A stretch of DNA of 64,000 nucleotides from Rhodococcus sp. SBT000017 (GTDB lineage: Bacteria; Actinomycetota; Actinomycetes; Mycobacteriales; Mycobacteriaceae). The notes under the pieces were generated by a model. It searched no databases, was not told the origin of the DNA, and saw only the letters and a program-made list of their open reading frames with translations. This document shows, one piece after another, positions 1 to 8,691 of this stretch. The stretch lies in NCBI RefSeq assembly GCF_003688915.1, contig NZ_REFU01000001.1:372001-436000 (forward strand), in the 5' to 3' direction. How positions within the stretch are numbered: the stretch's first letter is position 1; each line of letters begins with the position of its first letter. The translations under genes were made by a program, and so were the position numbers.

Positions 1-550
1 CCGGCATCGACATCGTCAACTCGAAGTCGATGATCGAGGCGATCGGCAGGAACGACAGGCCGGGGCACAACATCTTCTCGTCCGAGGCGACATCGGTGAT
101 GATGGTGAACTGAGTTGCCTCCGAACCACTTCCGGCCGTGGTGGGGATGGCGATGATCGGTAGTGCCGGGCCGGTCGAGAGCACTGGGGCTTTGAAGTCG
201 CGCATCGTTCCGCCCTGCACCGCGAGAATGGCCAGCGCCTTGGCCGTGTCCATCGGACTGCCGCCGCCGAACCCGATGATCGAATCGGCCGAATGCTGCT
301 GAACCGCTTCGAGACCGGCGACCAACGAATCGGTCGTCGGATCCGGAACGGTGCCCGAGAACAGTGCAGGCGTCTTCCCGGCCTCGGTCATGATCTTCAT
401 CAAACGATCCGCCGAGCCGTTGCCGGCCATGAACGCATCGGTGACGAGCAACGGCCGTGACACGTCGAGGTCGGTCAGTACCGTCCCCAACTCTTCGACG
501 GCACCGCCGCCCAGCTTGAGGAACCGAGGAAACGAAATATTGGCGACCAT
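1..550 (-). CDS. Iron-containing alcohol dehydrogenase, C-terminus cut by window edge
   Basis: Only the N-terminal 183 residues are in the window. The NAD-binding motif GGGSPMDTAK lies at residues 95-104 and the conserved PTTAGSGSEAT at 136-146, both typical of group III (Fe2+-dependent) alcohol dehydrogenases. The metal-binding histidines of the C-terminal half are beyond the edge. The ATG at 550 begins MVANISFPRF. It lies 34 nt downstream of the methylmalonate-semialdehyde dehydrogenase gene on the same strand, so the two probably form an operon. It likely oxidises an alcohol to, or reduces, an aldehyde or semialdehyde related to its neighbour's substrate, but the substrate cannot be read from sequence. 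A maleylacetate reductase-like role is less likely. Confidence 0.9.
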   Translation of the reverse strand, partial: MVANISFPRFLKLGGGAVEELGTVLTDLDVSRPLLVTDAFMAGNGSADRLMKIMTEAGKTPALFSGTVPDPTTDSLVAGLEAVQQHSADSIIGFGGGSPMDTAKALAILAVQGGTMRDFKAPVLSTGPALPIIAIPTTAGSGSEATQFTIITDVASDEKMLCPGLSFLPIASIIDFELTMSMP

Positions 551-584
551 GGTGTGCTCCTTCGAGGCTAGCTGTTTTCGGGGC

Positions 585-2078
585 TCAGCTGTTTTCAGGG
601 AAGCCGAGGTTGATGCCGCCGTGGCTGGGATCGAGCCAGCGACTGGTGACGGCTTTGCCACGGGTGAAGAAGTGGACACCCTCGGTGCCGTGGGCGTGGC
701 TGTCGCCGAAGAGGGAGTTCTTCCAGCCGCCGAAGCTGTAGTACGACATGGGAACCGGGATGGGTACGTTGATGCCGACCATGCCGACCTCGACCTCGTT
801 CTGGAAGCGGCGTGCAGCCCCGCCGTCGTTGGTGAAGATGGCGGTGCCGTTGCCGTAGGGATTCTCGTTGATCAGCTGCAGCGCCTCGTCGTAGGTGTCG
901 AGACGGACGACCGAGAGTACGGGTCCGAAGATCTCGTCGGTGTAGATGCTCATGTCGGGAGTGACGTGGTCGATGAGGGTGGGGCCGAGCCAGAATCCGT
1001 CGGTGCCACCGTCGGGCTGGACGGTGCGACCGTCGACGACGAGGGTGGCCCCGGCCGCTTCGCCTGCGTCGACGTAGGAGGCGACCTTGTCACGGTGTGC
1101 CTTGGTGACGAGTGGACCCATGTCTGCACCTCGGGTTCCGTCGCCGGTGACCAACGGCGTGGTGCGTTCGGCGATCTTGGCGACGAGTTCGTCGGCGATG
1201 TTTCCCACGGCCACGAGGGCAGAGATCGCCATGCACCGTTCGCCTGCGGAGCCGAAGCCCGCGTTGACCATGGCGTCGGCGGCGAGGTCGAGATCTGCGT
1301 CGGGGAGGACGACGGCATGGTTCTTGGCGCCGCCGAGGGCTTGGACGCGCTTTCCGTGGGCTGTGCCGGTGGAGTAGACGTACTGGGCGATGGGGGTGGA
1401 GCCGACGAAGGAGATCGATTTGATCTTCTTGTTCTCGAGGAGTTCGTCGACGGCCACCTTGTCGCCTTGAAGGACGTTGAAGACGCCGTCGGGCAGGCCT
1501 GCCTCGGCCCAGAGCTGGGCGAGCCAGATGCTGGCGCTCGGGTCTTTCTCGGAGGGTTTGAGGACGACGGTGTTGCCGGCGGCGATGGCGATGGGGAAGA
1601 ACCACATCGGGACCATGGCGGGGAAGTTGAAGGGGGAGATGATGCCGACCGGTCCGAGCGGTTGACGGATGGAGTAGACGTCGACGCCGGTGGAGGCGTT
1701 CTCGGTGTATCCGCCCTTGAGTAGATGGGCCATGCCGCAGGCGAATTCGACGACTTCTTGGCCGCGGGAGATCTCACCGAGTGCGTCGGAGAGGACCTTC
1801 CCGTGTTCGGCGGTGATGATCTCGGCGAGCTCGTTCTTTTTGGCGTTCAACAGTTCTCGGAACGAGAACAGGATGGAGGTTCGCTTGGCGAGGGAGGTGT
1901 CGCGCCACGCCGGGAACGCAGCTGCAGCCGCGTCGATGACCGCGCGGGCGTCGCCGGTGTCGGCCAGGGTGAGCGTGCCGGTGACCTCACCGGTAGCGGG
2001 GTTGGTGACGGGGGCGGTCCGGTCGGAGGTGCCGGAATATGTCATTCCATCGAGCCAGTGCGTGATGACGTCGGTCAA
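585..2078 (-). CDS. mmsA: CoA-acylating methylmalonate-semialdehyde dehydrogenase
   Basis: A 497-aa NAD-dependent aldehyde dehydrogenase. The opening (ITHWLDGMTYSGTSD, then TNPATGEV) and the catalytic GERCMA, with Cys near residue 285, match MmsA/IolA, which converts methylmalonate semialdehyde to propionyl-CoA (or malonate semialdehyde to acetyl-CoA) in valine, beta-alanine and inositol catabolism. I chose the TTG at 2078 because AAGGA lies just upstream and translation gives LTDVITHWLDG, the family's normal N-terminus. The longer reading from 2135 adds 19 unconserved residues. It is followed by an Fe-alcohol dehydrogenase and diverges from a LysR regulator that probably controls it. Confidence 0.92.
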   Translation of the reverse strand: MTDVITHWLDGMTYSGTSDRTAPVTNPATGEVTGTLTLADTGDARAVIDAAAAAFPAWRDTSLAKRTSILFSFRELLNAKKNELAEIITAEHGKVLSDALGEISRGQEVVEFACGMAHLLKGGYTENASTGVDVYSIRQPLGPVGIISPFNFPAMVPMWFFPIAIAAGNTVVLKPSEKDPSASIWLAQLWAEAGLPDGVFNVLQGDKVAVDELLENKKIKSISFVGSTPIAQYVYSTGTAHGKRVQALGGAKNHAVVLPDADLDLAADAMVNAGFGSAGERCMAISALVAVGNIADELVAKIAERTTPLVTGDGTRGADMGPLVTKAHRDKVASYVDAGEAAGATLVVDGRTVQPDGGTDGFWLGPTLIDHVTPDMSIYTDEIFGPVLSVVRLDTYDEALQLINENPYGNGTAIFTNDGGAARRFQNEVEVGMVGINVPIPVPMSYYSFGGWKNSLFGDSHAHGTEGVHFFTRGKAVTSRWLDPSHGGINLGFPENS

Positions 2079-2155
2079 CGTTCGATCCTTCCATCGGTGT
2101 GTTCCGAGTCTCACTTGTACGGATGCACATGTCAAAGGCCAAAGCCGCAGATCAC

Positions 2156-2171
2156 TGTGCAGAAATGCACA
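2156..2171. promoter_or_regulatory. Dyad TGTGCA-N4-TGCACA, probable LysR operator
   Basis: A perfect 6+6 bp inverted repeat with a 4-nt spacer sits in the mmsA/LysR intergenic region. It overlaps where the -35 of the LysR promoter would fall, given a -10 at 2179-2184. A further TGCACA half-site is at about 2124-2129. Position between divergent genes is typical for LysR autoregulation and target control. Binding is inferred. Confidence 0.5.
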
Positions 2172-2178
2172 CCGGCGC

Positions 2179-2184
2179 TAGTCT
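2179..2184 (+). promoter_or_regulatory. -10 TAGTCT for leaderless LysR gene
   Basis: TAGTCT is followed by 6 nt and then the GTG start at 2191, with no Shine-Dalgarno. The transcript would start at or next to the start codon. Confidence 0.5.
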
Positions 2185-2190
2185 CGGTGG

Positions 2191-3096
2191 GTGTTCAACG
2201 CAGACAATCTCCGCTACTTCCTCGAAGTGTCGCGGACCGGGCGCTTGACCGACGCCTCGCACACTCTCGGGGTGGACCACACCACCGTCGGTCGGCGCAT
2301 CACGGCGCTCGAGAAATCGGCCGGGCAGCGCCTGTTCGACAGGACACCGTCGGGCTGGCGACTCACCGAGGCGGGTCGACGCCTCGTCGGATACGCGGAG
2401 ACCGTCGAATCGACACTCATCGCCGCGTTCGAGGATCAGACCTCCGACACCGGATCGTTGCGAGGGACCGTGCGTATCGCGGCTCCGGACGGGTTCGGGG
2501 CATTCGTCCTGACGCCCAAACTGGGGCTGCTCAGGGACAAGCACCCCGATCTCGACATCGAGTTGGTCACCGCCACGGAGCACAATTCTTTGGCCACCAG
2601 GGAGTTCGATATCGCGATCACGTTGGAACGGCCATCGCCGAGATTCGTGGTGACTCGCAGGCTGGCGACGTACTCCCTCGGGCTCTACGCTGCCGCACCG
2701 TATCTCGCTGCGACGCCCCCTGTCGACACCGTCGAGGATTTGCGAGAACACACTCTCATTTCGTATGTCGACGCTCTGCTCGACGTTGCGCCACTGCGAA
2801 TACTGGACGCCATCCTTCCCGACGGGCGTGCACGGATACAGACCAACAACATCACCGGTCAGTGGATCGCCGCGAGGTCCGGTGTGGGAATCGCGCCCTT
2901 GCCCAGTTACATCGGCGAACCGGACGACGCTCTGACGTCGGTGCTGCCCGGAGTCGTCTCGGTGGAGCGAACCTACTGGACCGTGGTGCCGCGAGAGCTG
3001 ACCGGTCTGGCGAGGGTGAAGGTGGTCGACGAATTCCTCAGATCGGTCGTGACCGACGAACAGCATCTCTTTGCTGTGCAACAGAAACCACAGTAG
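2191..3096 (+). CDS. LysR-family transcriptional regulator
   Basis: 301 aa. The N-terminal winged helix-turn-helix occupies residues 1-60 (FNADNLRYFLEVSRTGRL, then DHTTVGRRITALE and GQRLFDR), followed by a LysR substrate-binding domain from about residue 90. It starts at GTG 2191, preceded by a -10 hexamer and no ribosome binding site. It is divergent from mmsA and the alcohol dehydrogenase, which are its most likely targets. The inducer is unknown. The gene has ordinary GC-rich codon usage and is full length for the family. Confidence 0.92.
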   Translation: MFNADNLRYFLEVSRTGRLTDASHTLGVDHTTVGRRITALEKSAGQRLFDRTPSGWRLTEAGRRLVGYAETVESTLIAAFEDQTSDTGSLRGTVRIAAPDGFGAFVLTPKLGLLRDKHPDLDIELVTATEHNSLATREFDIAITLERPSPRFVVTRRLATYSLGLYAAAPYLAATPPVDTVEDLREHTLISYVDALLDVAPLRILDAILPDGRARIQTNNITGQWIAARSGVGIAPLPSYIGEPDDALTSVLPGVVSVERTYWTVVPRELTGLARVKVVDEFLRSVVTDEQHLFAVQQKPQ

Positions 3097-3279
3097 ATGC
3101 GCACAGTCCGAGAGTGTCGGTGGCCGTTGGCATTTGGACGTTCCGATGAGACGGCCGTCTCGTGATGACGGACACACGTGACGCCGACCTCAAAGAAGTG
3201 GGAATCGGCGAACATAGGGGTAACAATCTGTTACAGACAAGTCCGCATTGGCGGATCCACACGAGATTCTGGGGGAATC

Positions 3280-3399
3280 ATGACACTGTTCGTAATGGCA
3301 ACGGTCGGCTTCGTAGGAATGGCAATTGCACTGCTCAACGACGGAAACGACATGAATTTCAGCGGTCGCCAGCTGGCGGGCGCGTACCGCCAGCGCTGA
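3280..3399 (+). CDS. Small hypothetical membrane-anchored peptide (39 aa)
   Basis: An ATG at 3280, preceded by GGGGGAATC, opens a 39-codon frame. Its N-terminus is hydrophobic (MTLFVMATVGFVGMAIALL, one membrane span) and the tail is polar, ending in GRQLAGAYRQR. A good ribosome binding site and a transmembrane profile suggest it is expressed. It lies alone between the LysR gene and cobD. I do not recognise a family. Confidence 0.45.
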   Translation: MTLFVMATVGFVGMAIALLNDGNDMNFSGRQLAGAYRQR

Positions 3400-3451
3400 G
3401 TCCGGCATACCGAATTCCTGCGCCGGGTGCGCAGTTGGCAAGATTCGTGGG

Positions 3452-4420
3452 ATGTGGACACACCCCCGAGCGATCGGCTTACTGGTCGGCTACGGCCTCG
3501 ATCGAGTGTTCGCAGACCCACAACGCTGGCACCCGGTTGCAGGATTCGGCACCACAGCACTGCGCGTCGAACACGTCCTCTATCGCGACAGCCGGGCTCT
3601 TGGCGTCGTCCACGCAGTCGCGTTGATCGGCTCGGTGACCGCACTCGGCGTCGGGTCGAGTCGCGTGGCCGGTCGTGCAGGTGCACCCACTGAGGTTGCT
3701 CTGGTCGCGGCTGCTACCTGGGCGACGCTCGGAGGCACGTCCCTGGCGAAGGTGGGCCGGCAGATGGCGGACCACCTCGACAACGACGACCTCGAGAGCG
3801 CACGCGCACTGCTGCCGTCACTGTGCGGTCGAGATCCGGAACCACTCGACTCCGACGGCCTCGCGCGCGCCGCACTGGAGTCCATCGCGGAGAACACCTC
3901 CGACGCAACTGTCGGAGTGCTGGTGTGGGGAGCACTGGCCGGGGTGCCGGGAATTCTGGCCTACCGAGCGAGCAACACGCTCGACGCGATGGTCGGCTAC
4001 CGGTCTCCGAAATATCTGCGCTTCGGTTGGGCCGCAGCACGAATCGACGACGTTCTGAACCTGCTGCCGGCTCGCGTCACCGGCGTGGCGACGGTCGTCG
4101 CGGCTCCCTCGGTGCAGGGTTCGCCCGCCCGAGCGCTGAAGATGTGGCGACGCGACGCCGCGCAGCACCCCAGCCCCAACGCAGGTGTTGCGGAGGCGTC
4201 GGCTGCCGGGGCACTGGGGCTGCAGCTCGGCGGCAGAACGCAGTACCGACACGGCGTCGAGATCAGGCCGACACTCGGTGACGGCCACTCGCCGACTGCA
4301 CGCGACCTTCATCGATCGGTCGTACTGTCGAGCCGAGTACAGGAACTGTCTGCTCTCGCGTCAGCGATTCTTGCCGTAGCGATCGGCCAAGCGGGGATCC
4401 GACGGCGTCGTCGAGCGTGA
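3452..4420 (+). CDS. cobD: Adenosylcobinamide-phosphate synthase CobD/CbiB
   Basis: 322 aa, the normal length for CobD/CbiB, a polytopic membrane protein that attaches the aminopropanol (phosphate) arm to adenosylcobyric acid in cobalamin synthesis. Recognisable motifs are the N-terminal GLDRVFADPQRWHPV, the central ESIAENTSDATVGVL and AYRASNTLDAMVGYR. A weak CAAGAT hexamer lies 7 nt before the ATG and there is no Shine-Dalgarno. Its last 60 nt overlap the convergent SURF1 gene. It works with cobC (6.5 kb) and cobU-cobT-cobS (50.5-53 kb), which supply the aminopropanol arm and the lower ligand. Confidence 0.93.
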   Translation: MWTHPRAIGLLVGYGLDRVFADPQRWHPVAGFGTTALRVEHVLYRDSRALGVVHAVALIGSVTALGVGSSRVAGRAGAPTEVALVAAATWATLGGTSLAKVGRQMADHLDNDDLESARALLPSLCGRDPEPLDSDGLARAALESIAENTSDATVGVLVWGALAGVPGILAYRASNTLDAMVGYRSPKYLRFGWAAARIDDVLNLLPARVTGVATVVAAPSVQGSPARALKMWRRDAAQHPSPNAGVAEASAAGALGLQLGGRTQYRHGVEIRPTLGDGHSPTARDLHRSVVLSSRVQELSALASAILAVAIGQAGIRRRRRA

Positions 4421-5272
4421 CGCCGCACGCGCCCTGGCTCGCTTCTCGCGGCGTGTGGGCAGGGTGAATTCTTCTTCCTCGTCGTGAGCGGCCTCGGGTT
4501 CGGCGTCCGGCTCGCCGGCCGTCGCGTCGGCGAGTTCGGCACGCGAGTTACGGCGTTCCCGTATCTCCGCCCGAGCGAAATACGCCAGGCCCAGCGGTGC
4601 CATGATGCCGAACGCCAGCCACTGCAGACCGTAGGACAGATAGGGGCCTGCGTCGGTCTGCGGCAGTTCGATCAAGCCGAGACCGCCCGGCTGTTCGTCG
4701 TCGAGCTGTAGGTATCCGTCGATGGCGTCGACTCCGACCGCTGCGCCGATCTGTTCCGGATTGATGTTGTAGACCTGCAGCCGACCGTCGTCCTCGACGG
4801 GCTCGCGCGAGGTGCCCTCGGCTTGGCGTAGCCGTGCGTTCAGCGTCACTTCACCGGCGGGTGCCGCCTCGAACTCGGGCGCTCTGGTTCCCTCCACCGG
4901 CAACACGTACCCGCGATTGACGAGCACGGTGGGCCCGCCATCGATCACGAACGGGGTGATGACCTCGTATGCGGGCTGATCACGGATGCTGCGCAGCCGC
5001 ACCAGGACGTCGGAATCTGCGACATAGGACCCGGGTGCGATGACCCGACGCCACTCGTCCTCGGCCGGAAACCCGTTTGCGGTGAGAACATCGGAGATCG
5101 GCACCGGATCCGCGTCGACGGATCGGGTGATCAGATCGTTGCGCTCGGACGTCGAGGTGTTCTTCCCCAGCTGCCACGGAGCGAGCACGCTGAAGCACAG
5201 GAACGCAAAGGCCAGCACTACCGCAGCCAGCACCAACCATTTGGGTCGCAGCAAGAACGCTAACTTTCGCAC
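4361..5272 (-). CDS. SURF1 family protein, cytochrome c oxidase assembly
   Basis: 303 aa with the SURF1 topology: a transmembrane helix near residues 13-32, an extracytoplasmic domain and a second helix near 213-236. Conserved SURF1 features include RVIAPGSYVADSDVLVR and VLVNRGYVLP. SURF1 proteins help heme A/CuB assembly in aa3 oxidase, and oxidase genes ctaC and ctaF are at 58.5-60 kb. The C-terminal tail (about 240-303) is long and charged. The GTG start at 5272 is 6 nt after a TACCGT hexamer, so the gene is probably transcribed leaderless. Its 3' end overlaps cobD by 60 nt on the opposite strand. Confidence 0.92.
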   Translation of the reverse strand: MRKLAFLLRPKWLVLAAVVLAFAFLCFSVLAPWQLGKNTSTSERNDLITRSVDADPVPISDVLTANGFPAEDEWRRVIAPGSYVADSDVLVRLRSIRDQPAYEVITPFVIDGGPTVLVNRGYVLPVEGTRAPEFEAAPAGEVTLNARLRQAEGTSREPVEDDGRLQVYNINPEQIGAAVGVDAIDGYLQLDDEQPGGLGLIELPQTDAGPYLSYGLQWLAFGIMAPLGLAYFARAEIRERRNSRAELADATAGEPDAEPEAAHDEEEEFTLPTRREKRARARAASRSTTPSDPRLADRYGKNR

Positions 5273-5278
5273 TCCACC

Positions 5279-5284
5279 ACGGTA
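5279..5284 (-). promoter_or_regulatory. -10 TACCGT for leaderless SURF1 gene
   Basis: TACCGT (minus strand) lies 6 nt before the GTG at 5272. It sits in the 18-nt gap after the ptpA-like stop, giving the SURF1 gene its own promoter. Confidence 0.45.
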
Positions 5285-5290
5285 GCCGGG

Positions 5291-5764
5291 TCAGCGAGAG
5301 AGTCGAGACCGTGCCCAGTCCAGCATGCCGGGAACGGCACTTTCGATCTGCTCGCGCACCTCTGTGAACGCCGAATCGGACGAGTAGTACGGATCGGCCA
5401 CCGACGAGTCGTCGGCATCGGGATCGAACGACCGCAGCAGTGCGACACGATCTGCCGGAGCGCCGAGCTGCAGTAGGGCGCGCGCATGGCCGGTATCGAG
5501 CGCGACGATCAGATCTGCTGCCAGATGATCCGGTCCGACCTGCGCTGCCGCGTGCTCGCTGTCGTATCCGTTGGCATCGAGCTCGGCGACGGTTCGTGGA
5601 TCTGCGCCGTCGCCCACGTGCCAACCGCCGGTCCCGGCGCTCGAGACACACACCGCGTCGTCCAGACCGGCGTCGCGCAGATGCCCCGCGAAGACCTTCT
5701 CGGCCATCGGCGATCGGCAGATGTTGCCGGTGCACACGAACGTCACATGCAGTGGCTCGTTCAC
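5291..5764 (-). CDS. ptpA: Low-molecular-weight protein tyrosine phosphatase (PtpA-like)
   Basis: 157 aa with the P-loop signature VCTGNICRSPMAEK at residues 9-22, holding the nucleophilic Cys and the Arg, and the general-acid loop VADPYY near residues 124-129. This is a complete LMW-PTPase. The GTG start at 5764 gives VNEPLHVTFVCTGN, and it overlaps the TGA of the upstream HAD gene as GTGA, so the two are translationally coupled. In M. tuberculosis PtpA is encoded next to its partner PtkA, a HAD-family protein. The same pairing here suggests a regulatory phosphatase pair. Confidence 0.92.
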   Translation of the reverse strand: MNEPLHVTFVCTGNICRSPMAEKVFAGHLRDAGLDDAVCVSSAGTGGWHVGDGADPRTVAELDANGYDSEHAAAQVGPDHLAADLIVALDTGHARALLQLGAPADRVALLRSFDPDADDSSVADPYYSSDSAFTEVREQIESAVPGMLDWARSRLSR

Positions 5765-6453
5765 AGCACGGCCGCCGTGTTCTGCTCGAGCACGGTGGCC
5801 AGTTCGTCCATGCTCGACGCGGTGAACGCGGCGTCGTCGCTCTCGCCGTCGACGCCGTAGCCCCACTCCACGTACACCGTGGGAATGCCGAATCGAGCGG
5901 CACCGTGCACGTCGTGGTCACGATCACCGATCATGATTACCCCGGCCGTGCCGCCGTCCACGGACTCCACCGGGTCGATGCCGAGGTTGGTCAGCGAATG
6001 CGCGATCACATCGGACTTCGCGCGCCGGGCACCGTCGTTGCTGGCACCGCCGATGAACTCGAAGTACCGCGAGAGGCCGAAGTGGTCCAGAATCCGAACG
6101 GCGAATCGCTCCGATTTGGACGTCGCCACACCGAGGCGGACGCCGCGATCCTGCAATCGCGTCAACACCGACTCGATACCGTCGAACGCGGTGTTCTCGG
6201 CCCAGCCCCGCTCGTCGTAGCGCTCGAAGTACGCCGCCAGCGCACGTTGCGCCGCATCCTCGTCCAGGCCGAGGCCGCGCAACGTGTCGATCAGGGGTGG
6301 TCCGACGACCATCGAGAGCTGTTCCTCGGTCGGCTCGGGGGCGTCCACCGACGCCAATGCATGACGAAAACCAGCGTGAATTCCCGGTGCGGAATCGGTC
6401 AACGTCCCATCGAGATCGAACAGGACAACGGACGCGGGAGCATCGACAGACAT
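5761..6453 (-). CDS. HAD-family hydrolase, PtkA/phosphoglycolate phosphatase-like
   Basis: 230 aa. HAD motif I is FDLDGTLTDS near residues 11-20, motif II lies in GVATSKSERF, the motif III Lys in RRAKSDVI, and motif IV is MIGDRDHDVHGA. All catalytic positions are present. It resembles phosphoglycolate phosphatases (Gph). Its coupled position with ptpA recalls PtkA of M. tuberculosis, a HAD protein reported as a tyrosine kinase. Sequence alone does not separate these roles. The start ATG 6453 (MSVDAPASVVLFDLDGT) lies 6 nt after a TACGCT -10, and a longer reading from 6519 would overlap the divergent cobC gene. Confidence 0.88.
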   Translation of the reverse strand: MSVDAPASVVLFDLDGTLTDSAPGIHAGFRHALASVDAPEPTEEQLSMVVGPPLIDTLRGLGLDEDAAQRALAAYFERYDERGWAENTAFDGIESVLTRLQDRGVRLGVATSKSERFAVRILDHFGLSRYFEFIGGASNDGARRAKSDVIAHSLTNLGIDPVESVDGGTAGVIMIGDRDHDVHGAARFGIPTVYVEWGYGVDGESDDAAFTASSMDELATVLEQNTAAVL

Positions 6454-6459
6454 GGTCGA

Positions 6460-6465
6460 AGCGTA
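6460..6465 (-). promoter_or_regulatory. -10 TACGCT for leaderless HAD-ptpA operon
   Basis: TACGCT (minus strand) is 6 nt upstream of ATG 6453. With the TACGCT at 6496-6501 on the plus strand it forms a compact divergent pair in a 55-bp intergenic space. Confidence 0.5.
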
Positions 6466-6495
6466 TCGGTGCGGGCTGTTCGACGACGGCGCGGC

Positions 6496-6501
6496 TACGC
6501 T
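6496..6501 (+). promoter_or_regulatory. -10 TACGCT for leaderless cobC
   Basis: TACGCT is followed by 7 nt and the ATG at 6509, with no Shine-Dalgarno. It supports this ATG over the upstream one at 6452. Confidence 0.5.
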
Positions 6502-6508
6502 CGTCGCG

Positions 6509-7546
6509 ATGTCCGACACAGCTGCCGATCCCGATGCGCTACTCCGTCACCACGGGGACGTCGAGGTCGATTCCGGATTCGTCGACTTCGCAGTCAACGT
6601 GCGCGGTGACGGACCGCCGGCATGGCTTCGCGATCGGCTGGCCGCGGCACTGAGTTCGTTGGGTTCGTATCCTTCTCTGGCTGCGGAGAAGGCCGCGCGC
6701 GAGCAGGTTGCCGCACACCACGGCCGTTCACCGGACGAGGTGTTGCTGCTCAGCGGCGGGGCCGAGGGTTTCGCGATGCTGCCCCGGCTGGGGCCCCAGC
6801 TCGTTGCGACGATCCACCCGTCGTTCACCGAGCCCGACTGGGTGCTGGAGCAGGCGGGCATCCCGGTGCACCGAGTGATCCTGCCGCCGCCCTTCGAACT
6901 CGATCCGACGCTCGTGCCCGATGCCGCCGACATGGTGATCCTCGGCAACCCGACCAACCCCACATCGGTTCTGCACCCACGCGAGACGGTCCTGAGACTT
7001 CGTCGACCCGGCCGCACACTGGTGATCGACGAGGCCTTCGCCGACGCCGTGCTCGGGGCGGGGGAATCCGTCGCGTCACAGAGCCTGGACGACGTTCTGG
7101 TTCTGCGGAGCCTGACGAAGACGTGGGCGCTGGCGGGGTTGCGATGCGGATACGCATTGGGGCACCCCGACTTCCTCGCGAGGCTGCAGTACGGCCGCGC
7201 GCACTGGCCCCTGGGGAGTCTGCAACTCGAAGCGATCCGCGCCTGCACCGAACCGTTCGCCGTCGATCAGGCACGCGCCGAGTCCGAGCGCATCCACTGT
7301 GAACGCATCGCGATGATCCCGCGACTCGAGGCTCTTGGCCTCTTTGTCGCAGGCCCGGCCCGGGGGCCGTTTCTGTTGGTGCGCGTCCAGGATGCCGATT
7401 TGGTTCGAGAACGCCTGCGCACCATGGGTATCGCGGTGCGGCGCGCAGACACGTTTCCGGGACTCGACCGTCACTACCTGCGCGTCGCAGTACGGGACTC
7501 GCAGCAGGTCGACATACTGGTGGACGCGTTGAACACCGTTCTGTGA
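6509..7546 (+). CDS. cobC: CobC-type PLP aminotransferase (threonine-phosphate decarboxylase-like)
   Basis: 345 aa, fold type I aminotransferase. The PLP-binding Lys is in [17 protein letters not shown], and the cofactor motifs GNPTNPTS and VIDEAFAD are present. This protein (Rv2231c-like CobC) is assigned to making the (R)-1-amino-2-propanol phosphate arm from threonine phosphate, which CobD then attaches. A histidinol-phosphate aminotransferase-like activity is the alternative. The start at ATG 6509 is set by the leaderless -10. The NIF3-like gene follows 14 nt downstream, and this begins a run of co-oriented genes to 10.7 kb. Confidence 0.85.
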   Translation: MSDTAADPDALLRHHGDVEVDSGFVDFAVNVRGDGPPAWLRDRLAAALSSLGSYPSLAAEKAAREQVAAHHGRSPDEVLLLSGGAEGFAMLPRLGPQLVATIHPSFTEPDWVLEQAGIPVHRVILPPPFELDPTLVPDAADMVILGNPTNPTSVLHPRETVLRLRRPGRTLVIDEAFADAVLGAGESVASQSLDDVLVLRSLTKTWALAGLRCGYALGHPDFLARLQYGRAHWPLGSLQLEAIRACTEPFAVDQARAESERIHCERIAMIPRLEALGLFVAGPARGPFLLVRVQDADLVRERLRTMGIAVRRADTFPGLDRHYLRVAVRDSQQVDILVDALNTVL

Positions 7547-7560
7547 GGAGAGCAGCGAAC

Positions 7561-8682
7561 ATGGCAGTGACACTGGCAGACGTCATCGAGGTACTCGACG
7601 ACGCGTACCCACCCCGTCTGGCGGAGAGCTGGGACTCGGTGGGCCTGGTGTGCGGAGATCCCGAAGCTGTTGTGCAGCAGGTCGTGTACACCGTCGACGT
7701 CACCGATGCAGTGGTCGACGACGCCATCGCCTGGGGTGCCGATCTCATCGTCGCCCACCATCCCTTGCTGCTCAAAGGCGTGGACACCGTCGCGGCCGAC
7801 ACCGCGAAGGGATCGGTGATCCACCGCATGATCAAGGCCGACTGCGCGCTGTTCACCGCCCACACCAACGCCGACTCCGCAGATCCCGGGGTCTCCGACG
7901 CACTTGCGTTCGCGCTCGGGGTGATCGACACCCGGCCACTCGATCCCATTCCTGCTCCCGCACATGACAAGTGGGTGGTCTTCGTGCCGACCTCCGACTC
8001 GGCCGCGGTGCGGCGGGCCCTGTTCGACGCCGGAGCCGGACAGATCGGTGACTACAGCGAAGCGAGCTGGCAGAGTGCGGGTCTCGGCCAATTCCGTCCG
8101 GGCCCGAACGCGAACCCGACGCTCGGTGTTCTGGGCGAGGTACACACCGAGGCGGAGGATCGCATCGAAGTCGTTGCCCCCAAAGGGCAACGTGCAGAAA
8201 TGCTTTCGGCGATGCGTCGGGCACACCCCTACGAGGAGCCCGCGTTCGACGTCTTCGAATCCGCGGCCCTACCGTCGTGCACCGGCCTGGGCCGCATCGG
8301 AATGCTGCCGAATCCGATGACGTTGGCCGAATTCACCGAGGTCGTCCGCGAGGCGTTGCCCACTACTACGTGGGGAGTGCGCGCTGCAGGAAACCCCGAG
8401 GCCACGGTCTCGGTGGTTGCGATGTGTGGGGGAGCGGGTGACTCGTTTCTTTCCACGGTGGCGCGCACCGACGCCGATGTGTACGTCACTTCGGACCTTC
8501 GGCACCACCCCGTCGACGAGCACCTGCGCGCAGGCGGCCCCGCGGTGATCGACACCGCGCACTGGGCCTCGGAGTTCCCGTGGTGCGAACAGGCGCGAGG
8601 AATCGTCGACGCCGCATTCGGCGACACCGACGGGTGGAGTAGCCGGGTCACCGAGGTCCGTACCGACCCGTGGACGCTGTAA
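7561..8682 (+). CDS. NIF3-like dinuclear metal-binding protein (DUF34)
   Basis: 373 aa, the long NIF3 form with a central insertion. Metal-binding motifs are AHHPLLLKG and [13 protein letters not shown] in the N-terminal half and [10 protein letters not shown] with [10 protein letters not shown] in the C-terminal half. The ATG 7561 follows GAGGAGAG. NIF3/DUF34 proteins are widespread. A GTP cyclohydrolase I type 2-like name is often attached, but the biochemical role is not settled. Order cobC, NIF3, zinc-ribbon, RNase H matches M. tuberculosis Rv2231c-Rv2228c from memory. Confidence 0.92.
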   Translation: MAVTLADVIEVLDDAYPPRLAESWDSVGLVCGDPEAVVQQVVYTVDVTDAVVDDAIAWGADLIVAHHPLLLKGVDTVAADTAKGSVIHRMIKADCALFTAHTNADSADPGVSDALAFALGVIDTRPLDPIPAPAHDKWVVFVPTSDSAAVRRALFDAGAGQIGDYSEASWQSAGLGQFRPGPNANPTLGVLGEVHTEAEDRIEVVAPKGQRAEMLSAMRRAHPYEEPAFDVFESAALPSCTGLGRIGMLPNPMTLAEFTEVVREALPTTTWGVRAAGNPEATVSVVAMCGGAGDSFLSTVARTDADVYVTSDLRHHPVDEHLRAGGPAVIDTAHWASEFPWCEQARGIVDAAFGDTDGWSSRVTEVRTDPWTL

Positions 8683-8691
8683 CCGGCTGCT

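Noticed and set aside
351..1724. Long plus-strand open frame of 457 codons opposite mmsA
   Set aside because: Gly/Val/Asp-rich translation with no motif, antisense to a clear MmsA gene; a GC-rich shadow frame.
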